Source of the DNA: an uncultured Clostridia bacterium
Lineage (GTDB): Bacteria > Bacillota > Clostridia > Lachnospirales > Lachnospiraceae
Reading direction: 5' to 3'
NCBI GenBank assembly: GCA_946186175.1
Contig: CAMHMG010000130.1
Span: 1-8,370 of the forward strand
Length of the DNA: 8,370 bases
Below are positions 1 to 6,902 of the stretch, in pieces (within the stretch, counting starts at the first letter, position 1; the number at the start of each line of letters is the position of its first letter). Made by a program: the position numbers and the translations under genes. The notes beneath the pieces were generated by a model. The model was not told the DNA's origin. It did no database searches and saw only the letters and a list, made by a program, of their open reading frames with translations.

Positions 1-39
1 AGTTACATTATTATAAATAGTACAAATGGGAGAAAAGAT

Positions 40-1641
40 ATGAAGAACAATAAGAAAATTCTTATTTCCGGTGCAGTACTTTTAATTTTTTATGCTATGG
101 CATGGTATTGCATCGAGGTGAGGGATGTTCAGGTGACGGAAACTTTCTGGGCATTACTGCCCTCACTCATCGCCATTGTGTTGGCTCTTATCACCAAAGA
201 AGTATACAGTTCATTATTTGTAGGTATACTTACCGGTGCATTATTCTGGGGCAAGTTCCATCCGGTTGCAGTCCTCAATCACGTATTTCGCGACGGAATC
301 ATAAGCGTTATATCTGACTCATGGAATGTCGGAATACTTGTATTCCTCGTCATTCTCGGTATGATGGTTCAACTCATGAATAAAACAGGCGGCTCACTTG
401 CTTTCGGACGTTGGGCTACAAGCCATATCAGAGGCAAAGTTGGCGCACAGCTTGCGACAATTTTGTTGGGAGTACTTATCTTTATAGATGATTATTTCAA
501 CTGTTTAACAGTAGGTTCGGTTATGCGCCCTGTTACTGACAAGCATAAAATCAGCCGTGAAAAATTATCTTACTTAATCGATGCTACTGCTGCTCCGGTA
601 TGTATTATTGCACCTATTTCATCTTGGGCTGCAGCAGTTGCCGGATTTGTTGAGGGTGAGAACGGAATGAGTCTTTTCCTTAAAGCTATTCCATATAATT
701 ATTACGCTTTGCTTACAATTCTTGCTATGATACTTATTGTATCATTAAAGATTTCCTTCGGACCTATGAAGAAGTATGAGGAAGAAGCATTAAATGATGA
801 ATATTGGGCAAAGAAAGAATATGTTGGTGCAGAAGACACTTCACTTAAGGTTAATCACAACGGAAAAGTAATCGATATGATCATTCCGATCATTTTGCTT
901 ATTGTACTTTGTACTATCGGCATGATATATACAGGTGGTTTTTTCAAGGGTGAAACATTTATTGACGCTTTTGCAAACAGCGATGCTTCCGTAGGACTCG
1001 TACTTGGTTCTGCCTCAGCACTGATTATGACTATTATTTTCTATCTGTTCAGAGGTGTAATAACTTTTGATGATGCTATGGATTGCTTACCTGAAGGATT
1101 CAAACAGATGGTTCCTGCCATATTAATACTAACCTTTGCATGGTCACTTAAAGCAATGACAGATAACCTTGGTGCAGCAACTTATGTAGCAGGAGTAGTT
1201 GCCGGTTCGGCAGCCGGCTTCCAGGCATTCCTTCCATGTATCATTTTCCTCATTGCAATCGGACTTTCTTTTGCAACAGGAACCTCATGGGGTACCTTCG
1301 GAATTCTTATTCCAATCGTAGTTAACTGTTTCCAGAACACAGATTACAATCTTATGATAATCTCGATCTCAGCATGTATGGCCGGAGCCGTATGCGGCGA
1401 CCATTGTTCACCGATATCGGATACCACTATCATGTCATCCGCAGGAGCTGAATGTGTTCATATCAACCATGTATCGACACAGCTTCCATACGCACTTACA
1501 GTGGCTGCCATATCCGCACTCACCTATATTGTAGCCGGTTTTGTAAGAAATGCATGGATTTCACTTATCGTAGGAATAATTTTCACGGTAATTACACTGT
1601 TTGTTATCAGATCAATGGGTTCAAAAGAAACCGCTTCTTAA
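40..1641 (+). CDS. NhaC-family Na+/H+ antiporter
   Basis: A 533-residue polytopic membrane protein of the Na+/H+ antiporter NhaC family. Members exchange external protons for internal sodium, or couple sodium or proton movement to an organic acid, at the cytoplasmic membrane. About a dozen hydrophobic stretches are visible. Family-type conserved blocks are IDDYFNCLTVG (149-159), the PVTDKHKISREKLSYLIDAT segment with following AAP (164-186), ATGTSWGTFGILIPI (412-426) and GDHCSPISDTTIMSS (453-467), the last being the most diagnostic. A charged loop (about 244-276) separates the two halves. The ATG is preceded by GGGAG at 28-32, seven bases away, which fixes the start. A strong terminator follows the stop codon, so this is the last or only gene of its transcript. 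Its promoter lies mostly left of the window. The family call is firm, but the substrate cannot be read from sequence: Na+/H+, or dicarboxylate/lactate exchange as in MleN-like relatives, are both possible. Confidence 0.93.
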   Translation: MKNNKKILISGAVLLIFYAMAWYCIEVRDVQVTETFWALLPSLIAIVLALITKEVYSSLFVGILTGALFWGKFHPVAVLNHVFRDGIISVISDSWNVGILVFLVILGMMVQLMNKTGGSLAFGRWATSHIRGKVGAQLATILLGVLIFIDDYFNCLTVGSVMRPVTDKHKISREKLSYLIDATAAPVCIIAPISSWAAAVAGFVEGENGMSLFLKAIPYNYYALLTILAMILIVSLKISFGPMKKYEEEALNDEYWAKKEYVGAEDTSLKVNHNGKVIDMIIPIILLIVLCTIGMIYTGGFFKGETFIDAFANSDASVGLVLGSASALIMTIIFYLFRGVITFDDAMDCLPEGFKQMVPAILILTFAWSLKAMTDNLGAATYVAGVVAGSAAGFQAFLPCIIFLIAIGLSFATGTSWGTFGILIPIVVNCFQNTDYNLMIISISACMAGAVCGDHCSPISDTTIMSSAGAECVHINHVSTQLPYALTVAAISALTYIVAGFVRNAWISLIVGIIFTVITLFVIRSMGSKETAS

Positions 1642-1702
1642 AAAGCAAATTAATATCATTTACAGACATAATATATTATAATTGCGCACCTCAAAGCGCA
1701 TG

Positions 1703-1752
1703 AAAAGAAATGACTTCATAATCATTATCGATCATGAAGTCATTTCTTTTTT
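1703..1752. terminator. Strong intrinsic terminator shared by convergent genes
   Basis: A perfect 17-bp inverted repeat: AAAAGAAATGACTTCAT at 1703-1719 and its exact complement at 1734-1750, with a 14-base loop. On the plus strand the right arm ends in a T run (1747-1752), which fits termination of the antiporter transcript. On the minus strand the same stem ends in four T residues, giving a weaker terminator for the VanZ-like gene. The right arm also encodes the last five residues of that protein, and its stop codon (1732-1734) straddles the arm and loop. Confidence 0.88.
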
Positions 1753-2241
1753 CTTATAATATAAATGTATAAACAAAGCAGTCATAACAGTCGCAACTAT
1801 GCATCCGGTTATAACACCACCAACATCTATCATCACATCCTTAAACTCACAGCTTCTTCCGCTTACCAGGGTCTGATGTAATTCATCAGATGCTGCATAT
1901 ATGAGTCCCATAATTACTGCAATTAAAAATCTCTTAAATTCAGAAAACTTTGTAAAAGCCACGACATCCAAAAGTAACAGAAAGCCAAGTGCCGCAAATT
2001 CCGAAAAATGGGCCAGTTTCCTGAGCGGATGTTCTATCCCGTCAACATACTGCTGTTGCTCTGCATCCGACATCTCATTAAAACCTTCTACAACAATCTC
2101 ACCGACTGTATAACCAACTGATGTACTTAACTGTGATGATTCCTCTGCTTCCATCGCTGACATCTTAAATATGAAAATCATTACCAAAATAGTTAATACT
2201 ATAAGCAGTATTTTAACTATCATCTGTCGCTTATTACTCAT
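1732..2241 (-). CDS. VanZ-family membrane protein
   Basis: A 169-residue membrane protein of the VanZ-like family. The founding member gives low-level teicoplanin resistance by an unknown mechanism, and most chromosomal members have no assigned role. It has an N-terminal membrane segment (about 7-27), an outside loop rich in acidic residues and glutamine (about 30-70), and then three more hydrophobic segments (about 82-97, 105-118, 137-160). Conserved family blocks are RKLAHFSEFAALG (74-86), SDELHQTLVSGRS (118-130) and KDVMIDVGGVITG (134-146). The ATG is supported by AGAAGGAA at 2251-2258, about nine bases upstream. It follows lon in the same direction after 139 bases and probably has its own promoter. 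The 3' end is built into the shared terminator. The family call is solid. A link to antibiotic resistance is not implied. Confidence 0.88.
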   Translation of the reverse strand: MSNKRQMIVKILLIVLTILVMIFIFKMSAMEAEESSQLSTSVGYTVGEIVVEGFNEMSDAEQQQYVDGIEHPLRKLAHFSEFAALGFLLLLDVVAFTKFSEFKRFLIAVIMGLIYAASDELHQTLVSGRSCEFKDVMIDVGGVITGCIVATVMTALFIHLYYKKKEMTS

Positions 2242-2311
2242 AATCTTATATTCCTTCTAACATGCTGTTTTAGTTTGCATAGTTGTTTATTTGGCAAAAC
2301 TACGAGTAACT

Positions 2312-2340
2312 ATTTTAACAGTTTTTAATATATAAAACAA
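2312..2340 (-). promoter_or_regulatory. Candidate sigma-A promoter for the VanZ-like gene
   Basis: Read on the minus strand: TTGTTT (2335-2340), a 17-base spacer and TAAAAT (2312-2317). The -10 box matches five of six consensus bases and the -35 box has the TTG core. The predicted transcript start near 2305 would give a leader of about 64 bases. The region is very AT-rich, so chance matches are likely. Confidence 0.35.
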
Positions 2341-2380
2341 GTAAATCATGTAATTATTCAGTTTCCCCATAATCACAAAA

Positions 2381-4669
2381 TCATTTCTTCTTAGGCGCGA
2401 TCTTCAAATAATCAAGTACATCCGTGATCTTTTCCACAGGAATGATATCAAGCTGTTCCTTGACTTCATCAGCTACATCTCTTAAATCATCCTCATTATC
2501 CTTAGGAATAAATGCGGTCTTGACGCCTGCACGCTGTGCCGCCATAAGCTTCTCAGGTAATCCCCCGATAGGTTTGACATTACCCTCGAGAGAAACTTCT
2601 CCTGTCATAGCTACTGTTGCAGGAACTGGAATACCACACACAAGGGATGATAAGGCGGTTGTCAGAGTAATTCCTGCTGACGGACCATCCTTAGGTGTTG
2701 CACCGTCCGGTACATGAATGTGAAGATCATTTTCCTCAAACAACTTTGCCTGTTTCGGAAACATACTCTTAACAAGACTGACTGCTATCTGTGCAGATTC
2801 CTTCATCACATCACCAAGCTGTCCGGTAATGGTGATCTTTCCCTTACCCTTGGTAAATAATGTTTCAATATATAATATCTCGCCTCCAACGGCAGTCCAT
2901 GCCAGACCTGTAACAATACCCGGTTTCTTCTGCTTGTGGACCTCCTCATGCCTCATAGGACGCATATCAAGAAGATCGCGCACATTATCCTCCGTCACTT
3001 TAACGCGCTTCTTGTTATTCCTTACTATCTCAACCGCAACTCCACGGCAGAGCATATCCATACGCTTTCTAAGGCCTCTTACACCTGCTTCTCTAGTGTA
3101 ATCAGATATTATAATCTCCAACACCTCATCAGAAATCTGAAGCTGCTTCTTATTGATTCCCACATCCTCCATCGCCTTAGGAAGTAAATGCTTCTTGGCA
3201 ATTTCTAATTTTTCTGTAGGTGTATAACCTTGGAACTGTATTACTTCCATACGGTTAAGAAGCGGCGCCGGAATTGTATCAGTAGTATTAGCGGTACATA
3301 TGAATAGTACATCTGATAAGTCGTAAGGCACATTCATATAATGATCTGTAAAGGTGTTATTCTGTTCGGGATCGAGCACCTCAAGAAGCGCACTTGCCGG
3401 ATCTCCGTTGTATGAGCTTGATAATTTATCCACCTCATCAAGTACCATTACAGGATTGGACACTCCGCATTTGCTTATTCCGTCCATGATTCGTCCCGGC
3501 ATAGCTCCTATGTAGGTTCTTCTGTGTCCCCTTATATCAGCCTCATCTCTTACGCCTCCAAGACTGACCCTTACATACTCTCTGTTTAATGCTTTGGCAA
3601 TGCTCTGTCCAATACTGGTCTTACCTGTACCCGGTGCGCCCACAAAAAGTATGATGGAGCCTGACTGTTTCTTTTTAAGATTCATTACAGCAATCTGCTG
3701 TAATATTCTGTTCTTGACCTTGGACAATCCATAATGATCCTTTGAAAGTACTTTTTCTGCTCGATCAAGCCTGATCTTCTTGGCATTCTCCTTCTTCCAC
3801 GGAAGTCCGGCTACATAATCTACATAATCATAAAGCATTCCATATTCAGAACTTCCCTGTCCCTGCTGCTTGAGTCTTGTGATGATCTTATCACATTCCT
3901 TTCTTGCAGTCTCATTCATTCCGGATTCAGAAACTCTGATCTCCAACCTTCTTATATCTGAGACATTCTCCGGATGCATCTCATCAAGTTCTTTCTGCAG
4001 ATACTCCATCTGCTTCTTAATTGCAGATTCGCGATATATCTTTCGATAATCCTCCTCCTGAGCTCCTTGAGCCTCCTGATTGACTCTTCCCATCTCAAGA
4101 TTCTCGATAAGCATCTTCTCTAACATATCAAACCGCTTCTTCTTACTATCTTCTGCAAGAATAGCATATCTCTCATTGTTGGAATTCATAAGCCATGGAG
4201 AAAATGCTGCTCCAATCTCTCCAAGACTGCTCCATCTTGAAGCGTAACCTCTGATAATCGGTCCCCACTGATATCTTCCCGAAAATTCTATCACTAATGA
4301 TTTGACCGCATTAATCCTCTCGGTAATATCATCATTAATTTCTAAGTCCTCAACATCCGGACGTTTGCTAATAGAAATATCAATAGACTTATCTTTAAAT
4401 ACCGTTATCTCATCAAGGTTTACCCTGTTTCTTGTATGAACAAGAAAATATCCATTATCATTGACTTCCGTTATGGCACCTGAAATACCTATGGGATAAA
4501 AGCTGTTCTCGTCAATCTCATCCTTTGAGATATCATCCTTTAATATCATAAGAATAACTCGTTCCTCAAGTGTCGGGACTTTGCCTGTCATCTCCTCATA
4601 ATAATCATTTTTCAGATAAATGTTGGCATCCGGAACTACTAACGTATTATAAATTGGTAAATTCGCCAT
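2381..4669 (-). CDS. lon: ATP-dependent serine protease Lon (LonA type)
   Basis: Cytoplasmic ATP-driven protease that unfolds and degrades misfolded and regulatory proteins. With the start chosen here it has 762 residues, slightly short for LonA. It has an N-terminal substrate-binding domain starting at LPIYNTLVVPD (4-14), a coiled linker (about 175-235), and an AAA+ module with Walker A GAPGTGKT (344-351), Walker B VMVLDEVDK (407-415) and a downstream NRMEVIQF arginine segment (472-479). The C-terminal protease domain has catalytic Ser664 in PKDGPSAG and Lys707 in GGLPEKL. The 43-residue separation is the same as between E. coli S679 and K722. The ATG at 4669 has GGAGGTGA (4674-4681) seven bases upstream. 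A longer in-frame GTG start at 4705 would translate the ribosome binding site and half the CIRCE operator, so I reject it. A CIRCE element directly upstream predicts HrcA control. Confidence 0.97.
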   Translation of the reverse strand: MANLPIYNTLVVPDANIYLKNDYYEEMTGKVPTLEERVILMILKDDISKDEIDENSFYPIGISGAITEVNDNGYFLVHTRNRVNLDEITVFKDKSIDISISKRPDVEDLEINDDITERINAVKSLVIEFSGRYQWGPIIRGYASRWSSLGEIGAAFSPWLMNSNNERYAILAEDSKKKRFDMLEKMLIENLEMGRVNQEAQGAQEEDYRKIYRESAIKKQMEYLQKELDEMHPENVSDIRRLEIRVSESGMNETARKECDKIITRLKQQGQGSSEYGMLYDYVDYVAGLPWKKENAKKIRLDRAEKVLSKDHYGLSKVKNRILQQIAVMNLKKKQSGSIILFVGAPGTGKTSIGQSIAKALNREYVRVSLGGVRDEADIRGHRRTYIGAMPGRIMDGISKCGVSNPVMVLDEVDKLSSSYNGDPASALLEVLDPEQNNTFTDHYMNVPYDLSDVLFICTANTTDTIPAPLLNRMEVIQFQGYTPTEKLEIAKKHLLPKAMEDVGINKKQLQISDEVLEIIISDYTREAGVRGLRKRMDMLCRGVAVEIVRNNKKRVKVTEDNVRDLLDMRPMRHEEVHKQKKPGIVTGLAWTAVGGEILYIETLFTKGKGKITITGQLGDVMKESAQIAVSLVKSMFPKQAKLFEENDLHIHVPDGATPKDGPSAGITLTTALSSLVCGIPVPATVAMTGEVSLEGNVKPIGGLPEKLMAAQRAGVKTAFIPKDNEDDLRDVADEVKEQLDIIPVEKITDVLDYLKIAPKKK

Positions 4670-4673
4670 ATGA

Positions 4674-4681
4674 TCACCTCC
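4674..4681 (-). promoter_or_regulatory. Ribosome binding site that fixes the lon start
   Basis: GGAGGTGA on the minus strand is a near-perfect match to the 16S rRNA tail, with GGAGG seven bases before ATG at 4669. It decides between this ATG and the upstream in-frame GTG at 4705. The T run that follows the CIRCE stem touches it directly, so folding of that stem could affect ribosome access. Confidence 0.9.
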
Positions 4682-4726
4682 AAAAAACAGCTTGTTAGCA
4701 CTCACCGATAAAGAGTGCTAACAAGC
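4682..4726 (-). terminator. Possible leader terminator formed by the CIRCE stem
   Basis: Read as minus-strand RNA, the 14-bp CIRCE stem (about half G+C) is followed at once by UGUUUUUU (4682-4689), which has the form of an intrinsic terminator. Transcripts reading through from the histidine kinase gene would carry the full stem. Transcripts starting at the predicted lon start would still form about 10 bp. It lies directly before the lon ribosome binding site, so it may attenuate lon, stop upstream transcripts, or only be a by-product of the operator. Confidence 0.45.
4690..4726. promoter_or_regulatory. CIRCE operator (HrcA binding site) before lon
   Basis: An exact match to the CIRCE consensus: TTAGCACTC (4695-4703), nine bases, GAGTGCTAA (4713-4721). 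The palindrome extends perfectly for five more bases on each side (GCTTG and CAAGC), giving 14-bp arms at 4690-4703 and 4713-4726. CIRCE is the operator of the heat-shock repressor HrcA and is classically found before groESL and the hrcA-grpE-dnaK operon. Here it overlaps the predicted lon transcription start, the usual position for repression. Confidence 0.95.
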
Positions 4727-4728
4727 AA

Positions 4729-4758
4729 AGTATATCACTGTATTTCTATTGATGTCAA
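4729..4758 (-). promoter_or_regulatory. lon: Sigma-A-type promoter for lon
   Basis: On the minus strand: consensus TTGACA (4753-4758), an 18-base spacer and TATACT (4729-4734, five of six matches). The predicted start, near 4722, falls inside the left edge of the CIRCE palindrome. HrcA bound there would block the housekeeping polymerase. The promoter lies in the short gap after the histidine kinase stop codon. Confidence 0.75.
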
Positions 4759-4768
4759 GTTATTTATT

Positions 4769-6028
4769 TTATAATTCAACAACAAAAGCCACAATTCCAT
4801 CCGATTCGTTATGTGCTGAAATCTTTCCTTTGTGAGCGGTCACAATTGCTTTCGCAATGGAAAGACCAATACCATGTCCCCCATTCTCTCTTGTCCTTGC
4901 CTCGTCAGGTCTGTAAAATCGATCAAAGAGACGCGGTATCATCTTCTCATCAAGCGGTTCTCCGGTATTTCTCACTTCCAGATAAACATTTTTGCCTGTC
5001 TTATAGAGTTTTACTAAAATTTCACCTTCATCACTGCAGTATTTGACTGCATTTTCCGTAAGTACAGACACAAGATGCTCCATTCCGGTTCTGTCACCTT
5101 TAATTATAATATTATCCTGTATGTCCGTACCAAATCTCTTATTCTTGCTTATTGCGATAGTTGAAATCCTGTCAGTCACTTCCTTTGTAATTTGACTGAG
5201 GTTAATTTCTTCCATTACAAGATCATATTTTTCTTCCATTTTCGATAGGAAAAGAAGGTGTTTAATAAGCTCAGACATCTCCACTGTCTGCTTTCTTATA
5301 CTATCAGTCCACTCAGATTTCCCTCCCATAAGCTCGATAACATCAACATCAGCTGATATTACAGCAAGCGGCGTCTTTAATTCATGCCCTGCATCCGTAA
5401 TGAACTGTTTTTGCTTCTCCATATTCTGAATTATCGGCTCTAGTGCTTTTCCTGATGCCAGATAAATGATAACAAAAAGATTTACCAGGATGACCAGTGA
5501 CAAAATTGCGGAAATCTTCTGTATATAATATAGATTTTGAATATGCTGATACATATCGATAAAACCGATCATTTCACCGTCATCATTCTTTTCTACAATA
5601 TAACGGAAAGCGTTATACGAACCTTTTTCTTTATTTAATGCGATCACTTCTTTTGCATATTCTTTTGCTTCCTCATCTGTTATTGCCGAGATATTCTCAA
5701 CATTGATTCCTGACTCATTCCCCTCCGAATCAAAGAAAACAAAAAAATATCTGTTCTCAAACGGAGTCTCTTTAGTTATCTTTAAGTTATATTTAAAAAA
5801 GACGTTTTTGTTTTTGTCAGAGACAGAAGCATTATCCTCCTTGTCCTTCTTAAACATTTCTGACGGAAATGTACCACCGTTATCTACTAATATCTGAAGG
5901 AGCTGATCATAATGTGCTGTCATCTGTATTTTTGCAAACAGATTGATACTGCCAACTACAATAACCATAAGAACAAATATACAGGTCATGACAAAAGCGA
6001 CAAATTTCCATTTCATTTTTGCAAGCAT
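4769..6028 (-). CDS. Membrane sensor histidine kinase
   Basis: A 419-residue sensor kinase that autophosphorylates on histidine and passes the phosphate to the regulator encoded just upstream. It has one membrane segment near the N-terminus (about 8-30), an outside sensor region of about 135 residues (about 35-170) with no domain I recognise, and a second membrane segment (about 172-191). The dimerisation domain carries the phosphoacceptor His215 in GHELKTPL. The ATPase domain has N-box Asn326 in LTENAVKY, NTGEP (354-358), FDRFYRPD (368-375) and GGHGIGLS (383-390). There is little room for a HAMP domain, because only about 20 residues separate the second membrane segment from the phosphoacceptor helix. 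The ATG at 6028 has GAGG seven bases upstream. A TTG at 6052 would add eight residues without a good site. The signal sensed cannot be predicted. Confidence 0.94.
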   Translation of the reverse strand: MLAKMKWKFVAFVMTCIFVLMVIVVGSINLFAKIQMTAHYDQLLQILVDNGGTFPSEMFKKDKEDNASVSDKNKNVFFKYNLKITKETPFENRYFFVFFDSEGNESGINVENISAITDEEAKEYAKEVIALNKEKGSYNAFRYIVEKNDDGEMIGFIDMYQHIQNLYYIQKISAILSLVILVNLFVIIYLASGKALEPIIQNMEKQKQFITDAGHELKTPLAVISADVDVIELMGGKSEWTDSIRKQTVEMSELIKHLLFLSKMEEKYDLVMEEINLSQITKEVTDRISTIAISKNKRFGTDIQDNIIIKGDRTGMEHLVSVLTENAVKYCSDEGEILVKLYKTGKNVYLEVRNTGEPLDEKMIPRLFDRFYRPDEARTRENGGHGIGLSIAKAIVTAHKGKISAHNESDGIVAFVVEL

Positions 6029-6033
6029 ACAAA

Positions 6034-6039
6034 CACCTC
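6034..6039 (-). promoter_or_regulatory. Ribosome binding site that fixes the histidine kinase start
   Basis: GAGGTG on the minus strand, with its GAGG core seven bases before the ATG at 6028. The alternative TTG start at 6052 has only the GC-rich palindromic spacer upstream, so the ATG is preferred. Confidence 0.8.
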
Positions 6040-6054
6040 TCTTTAATACCAATC

Positions 6055-6123
6055 AGCCGTCGCCTTACGGCTCGGCTTACTCTGCATACTTCGAACTAAG
6101 CGCACCAAAGGTACGCTAAGGTC
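6055..6123. repeat. GC-rich palindromic spacer, possible REP/MITE-like element
   Basis: Non-coding sequence between the regulator and kinase genes, about 55% G+C by my count in an AT-rich setting. It holds two hairpins. AGCCGT (6055-6060) pairs with ACGGCT (6067-6072). A larger imperfect stem of 11 positions, with one mismatch and one G-U pair in RNA, is formed by the arms of CTAAGCGCACC-AAA-GGTACGCTAAG (about 6097-6121). On the minus strand the motif GTAAGSCGA (S = C or G) occurs twice in tandem. Neither hairpin has a T run, so it is not a standard terminator. The form resembles small interspersed palindromic repeats, but no second copy is in this window. It could equally be a processing or stability hairpin that separates expression of the two genes. 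Confidence 0.45.
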
Positions 6124-6801
6124 TCAGGTATCTTGGACTTTCATGGTAAGGCAATACCCCTCATCACTTTCACGAATCATTATATCTGCATGAAGAGATT
6201 CAAGCTTACTTTGAAGATATGAAATGTAAAGCTTTAATTTTTCCTGTTCTTTATCTTCCTGCTTCCATATTCTTTCTATAATCTGTTTTTCCGTAATGCT
6301 TCTGCCAGGAGTATTCATGAACATAGCAAGCAGTTGGGCCTCTTTTCCCGTTAGTCTTAGAGAGTGAACCCCGACAGACAGTTCCATCCCCTCAACTTTA
6401 AATACCGTATTGCCAACGCTAAAGGTCTGAGATGTATATACGTTATTCCTCCTGACCATTGCATTAATTCTGGCAAGCAATTCTTCCATAACAAACGGCT
6501 TTGCAAGATAATCATCCGCTCCTATCTCTAAGCCCTTCACCCTGTCCTCAACTTCAGACTTAGCTGTAAGCATAAGCACAGGTACATGAATACTTTTTTC
6601 ACGCATTTGTTCAAGAGCTTGAAAACCATTCATTTTCGGCATCATTACATCTAAAATAATGCCATCATAATCTACGGACATTGCACGGCTTACTGCCGCT
6701 TCCCCATCATATACAGAATCCACCTCATATCCCTTGATCTCAAGAATTTTAGTGAGGGCATTATTAAGATCTTTCTCATCTTCTGCGAGTAATAATTTCA
6801 T
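6124..6801 (-). CDS. OmpR-family response regulator
   Basis: A 225-residue two-component transcription factor. The receiver domain (1-118) has the acidic pair Glu7-Asp8, the phosphoacceptor Asp51 in IILDVMMPKMNG, Thr79 and Lys101 in AKPF, so it should be phosphorylatable. The C-terminal winged-helix DNA-binding domain (about 125-222) includes LTGKEAQLLAMF (150-161), ITEKQIIERIW (169-179) and EGYCL (214-218). The recognition-helix region reads LKLYISYLQSKL (189-200), where the family more often has arginines (ISxLRxKL), so its DNA target may be unusual. The ATG has AGAAGG (6810-6815) eight bases upstream. It lies about 100 bases downstream of the alarmone synthetase and 95 bases before the kinase ATG, and is the obvious partner of that kinase. 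No convincing promoter was found in the gap before it, so it may be co-transcribed with the synthetase. Confidence 0.95.
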   Translation of the reverse strand: MKLLLAEDEKDLNNALTKILEIKGYEVDSVYDGEAAVSRAMSVDYDGIILDVMMPKMNGFQALEQMREKSIHVPVLMLTAKSEVEDRVKGLEIGADDYLAKPFVMEELLARINAMVRRNNVYTSQTFSVGNTVFKVEGMELSVGVHSLRLTGKEAQLLAMFMNTPGRSITEKQIIERIWKQEDKEQEKLKLYISYLQSKLESLHADIMIRESDEGYCLTMKVQDT

Positions 6802-6902
6802 AACTAAAACCTTCTTTACTTTTTACTTAGTGCTGTTCTGTTTTCTTAAATAATATATTTGAAATCTTGAAATAACATTTAAAATCCTAATCCTATGAAC
6901 AG

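Noticed and set aside
102..317. Second-frame open reading frame inside the antiporter gene
   Set aside because: It lies wholly within a clearly coding membrane protein in another frame, with no family resemblance.
1683..1700. Small inverted repeat TGCGC...GCGCA after the antiporter stop codon
   Set aside because: It is only 5 bp with an 8-base loop and no T run. The 17-bp stem just downstream explains termination.
2242..2380. Search for a lon terminator in the gap before the VanZ-like gene
   Set aside because: Only weak AT-rich pairings (AAAACT with AGTTTT, TAGTT with AACTA) are present, with no clear stem plus T run. I do not call a terminator, and read-through from lon is possible.
2424..3187. 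Plus-strand open frames within the lon region
   Set aside because: They are overlapping shadows antisense to conserved Lon protease and AAA+ motifs, with no independent support.
4670..4705. Longer Lon start at GTG 4705, adding 12 residues
   Set aside because: Those codons lie in the ribosome binding site and the CIRCE operator. The ATG at 4669 has an ideal GGAGG at seven bases and begins the conserved LPIYNTL region.
6029..6052. Longer histidine kinase start at TTG 6052
   Set aside because: The rare start codon has no good ribosome binding site, whereas the ATG at 6028 has GAGG at proper spacing.
6863..6895. Short direct repeats (TTGAAAT twice with TC between; AATCCT twice) before the response regulator gene
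   Set aside because: Six- to seven-base AT-rich words with irregular spacing are expected by chance here, and no matching promoter could be placed beside them.
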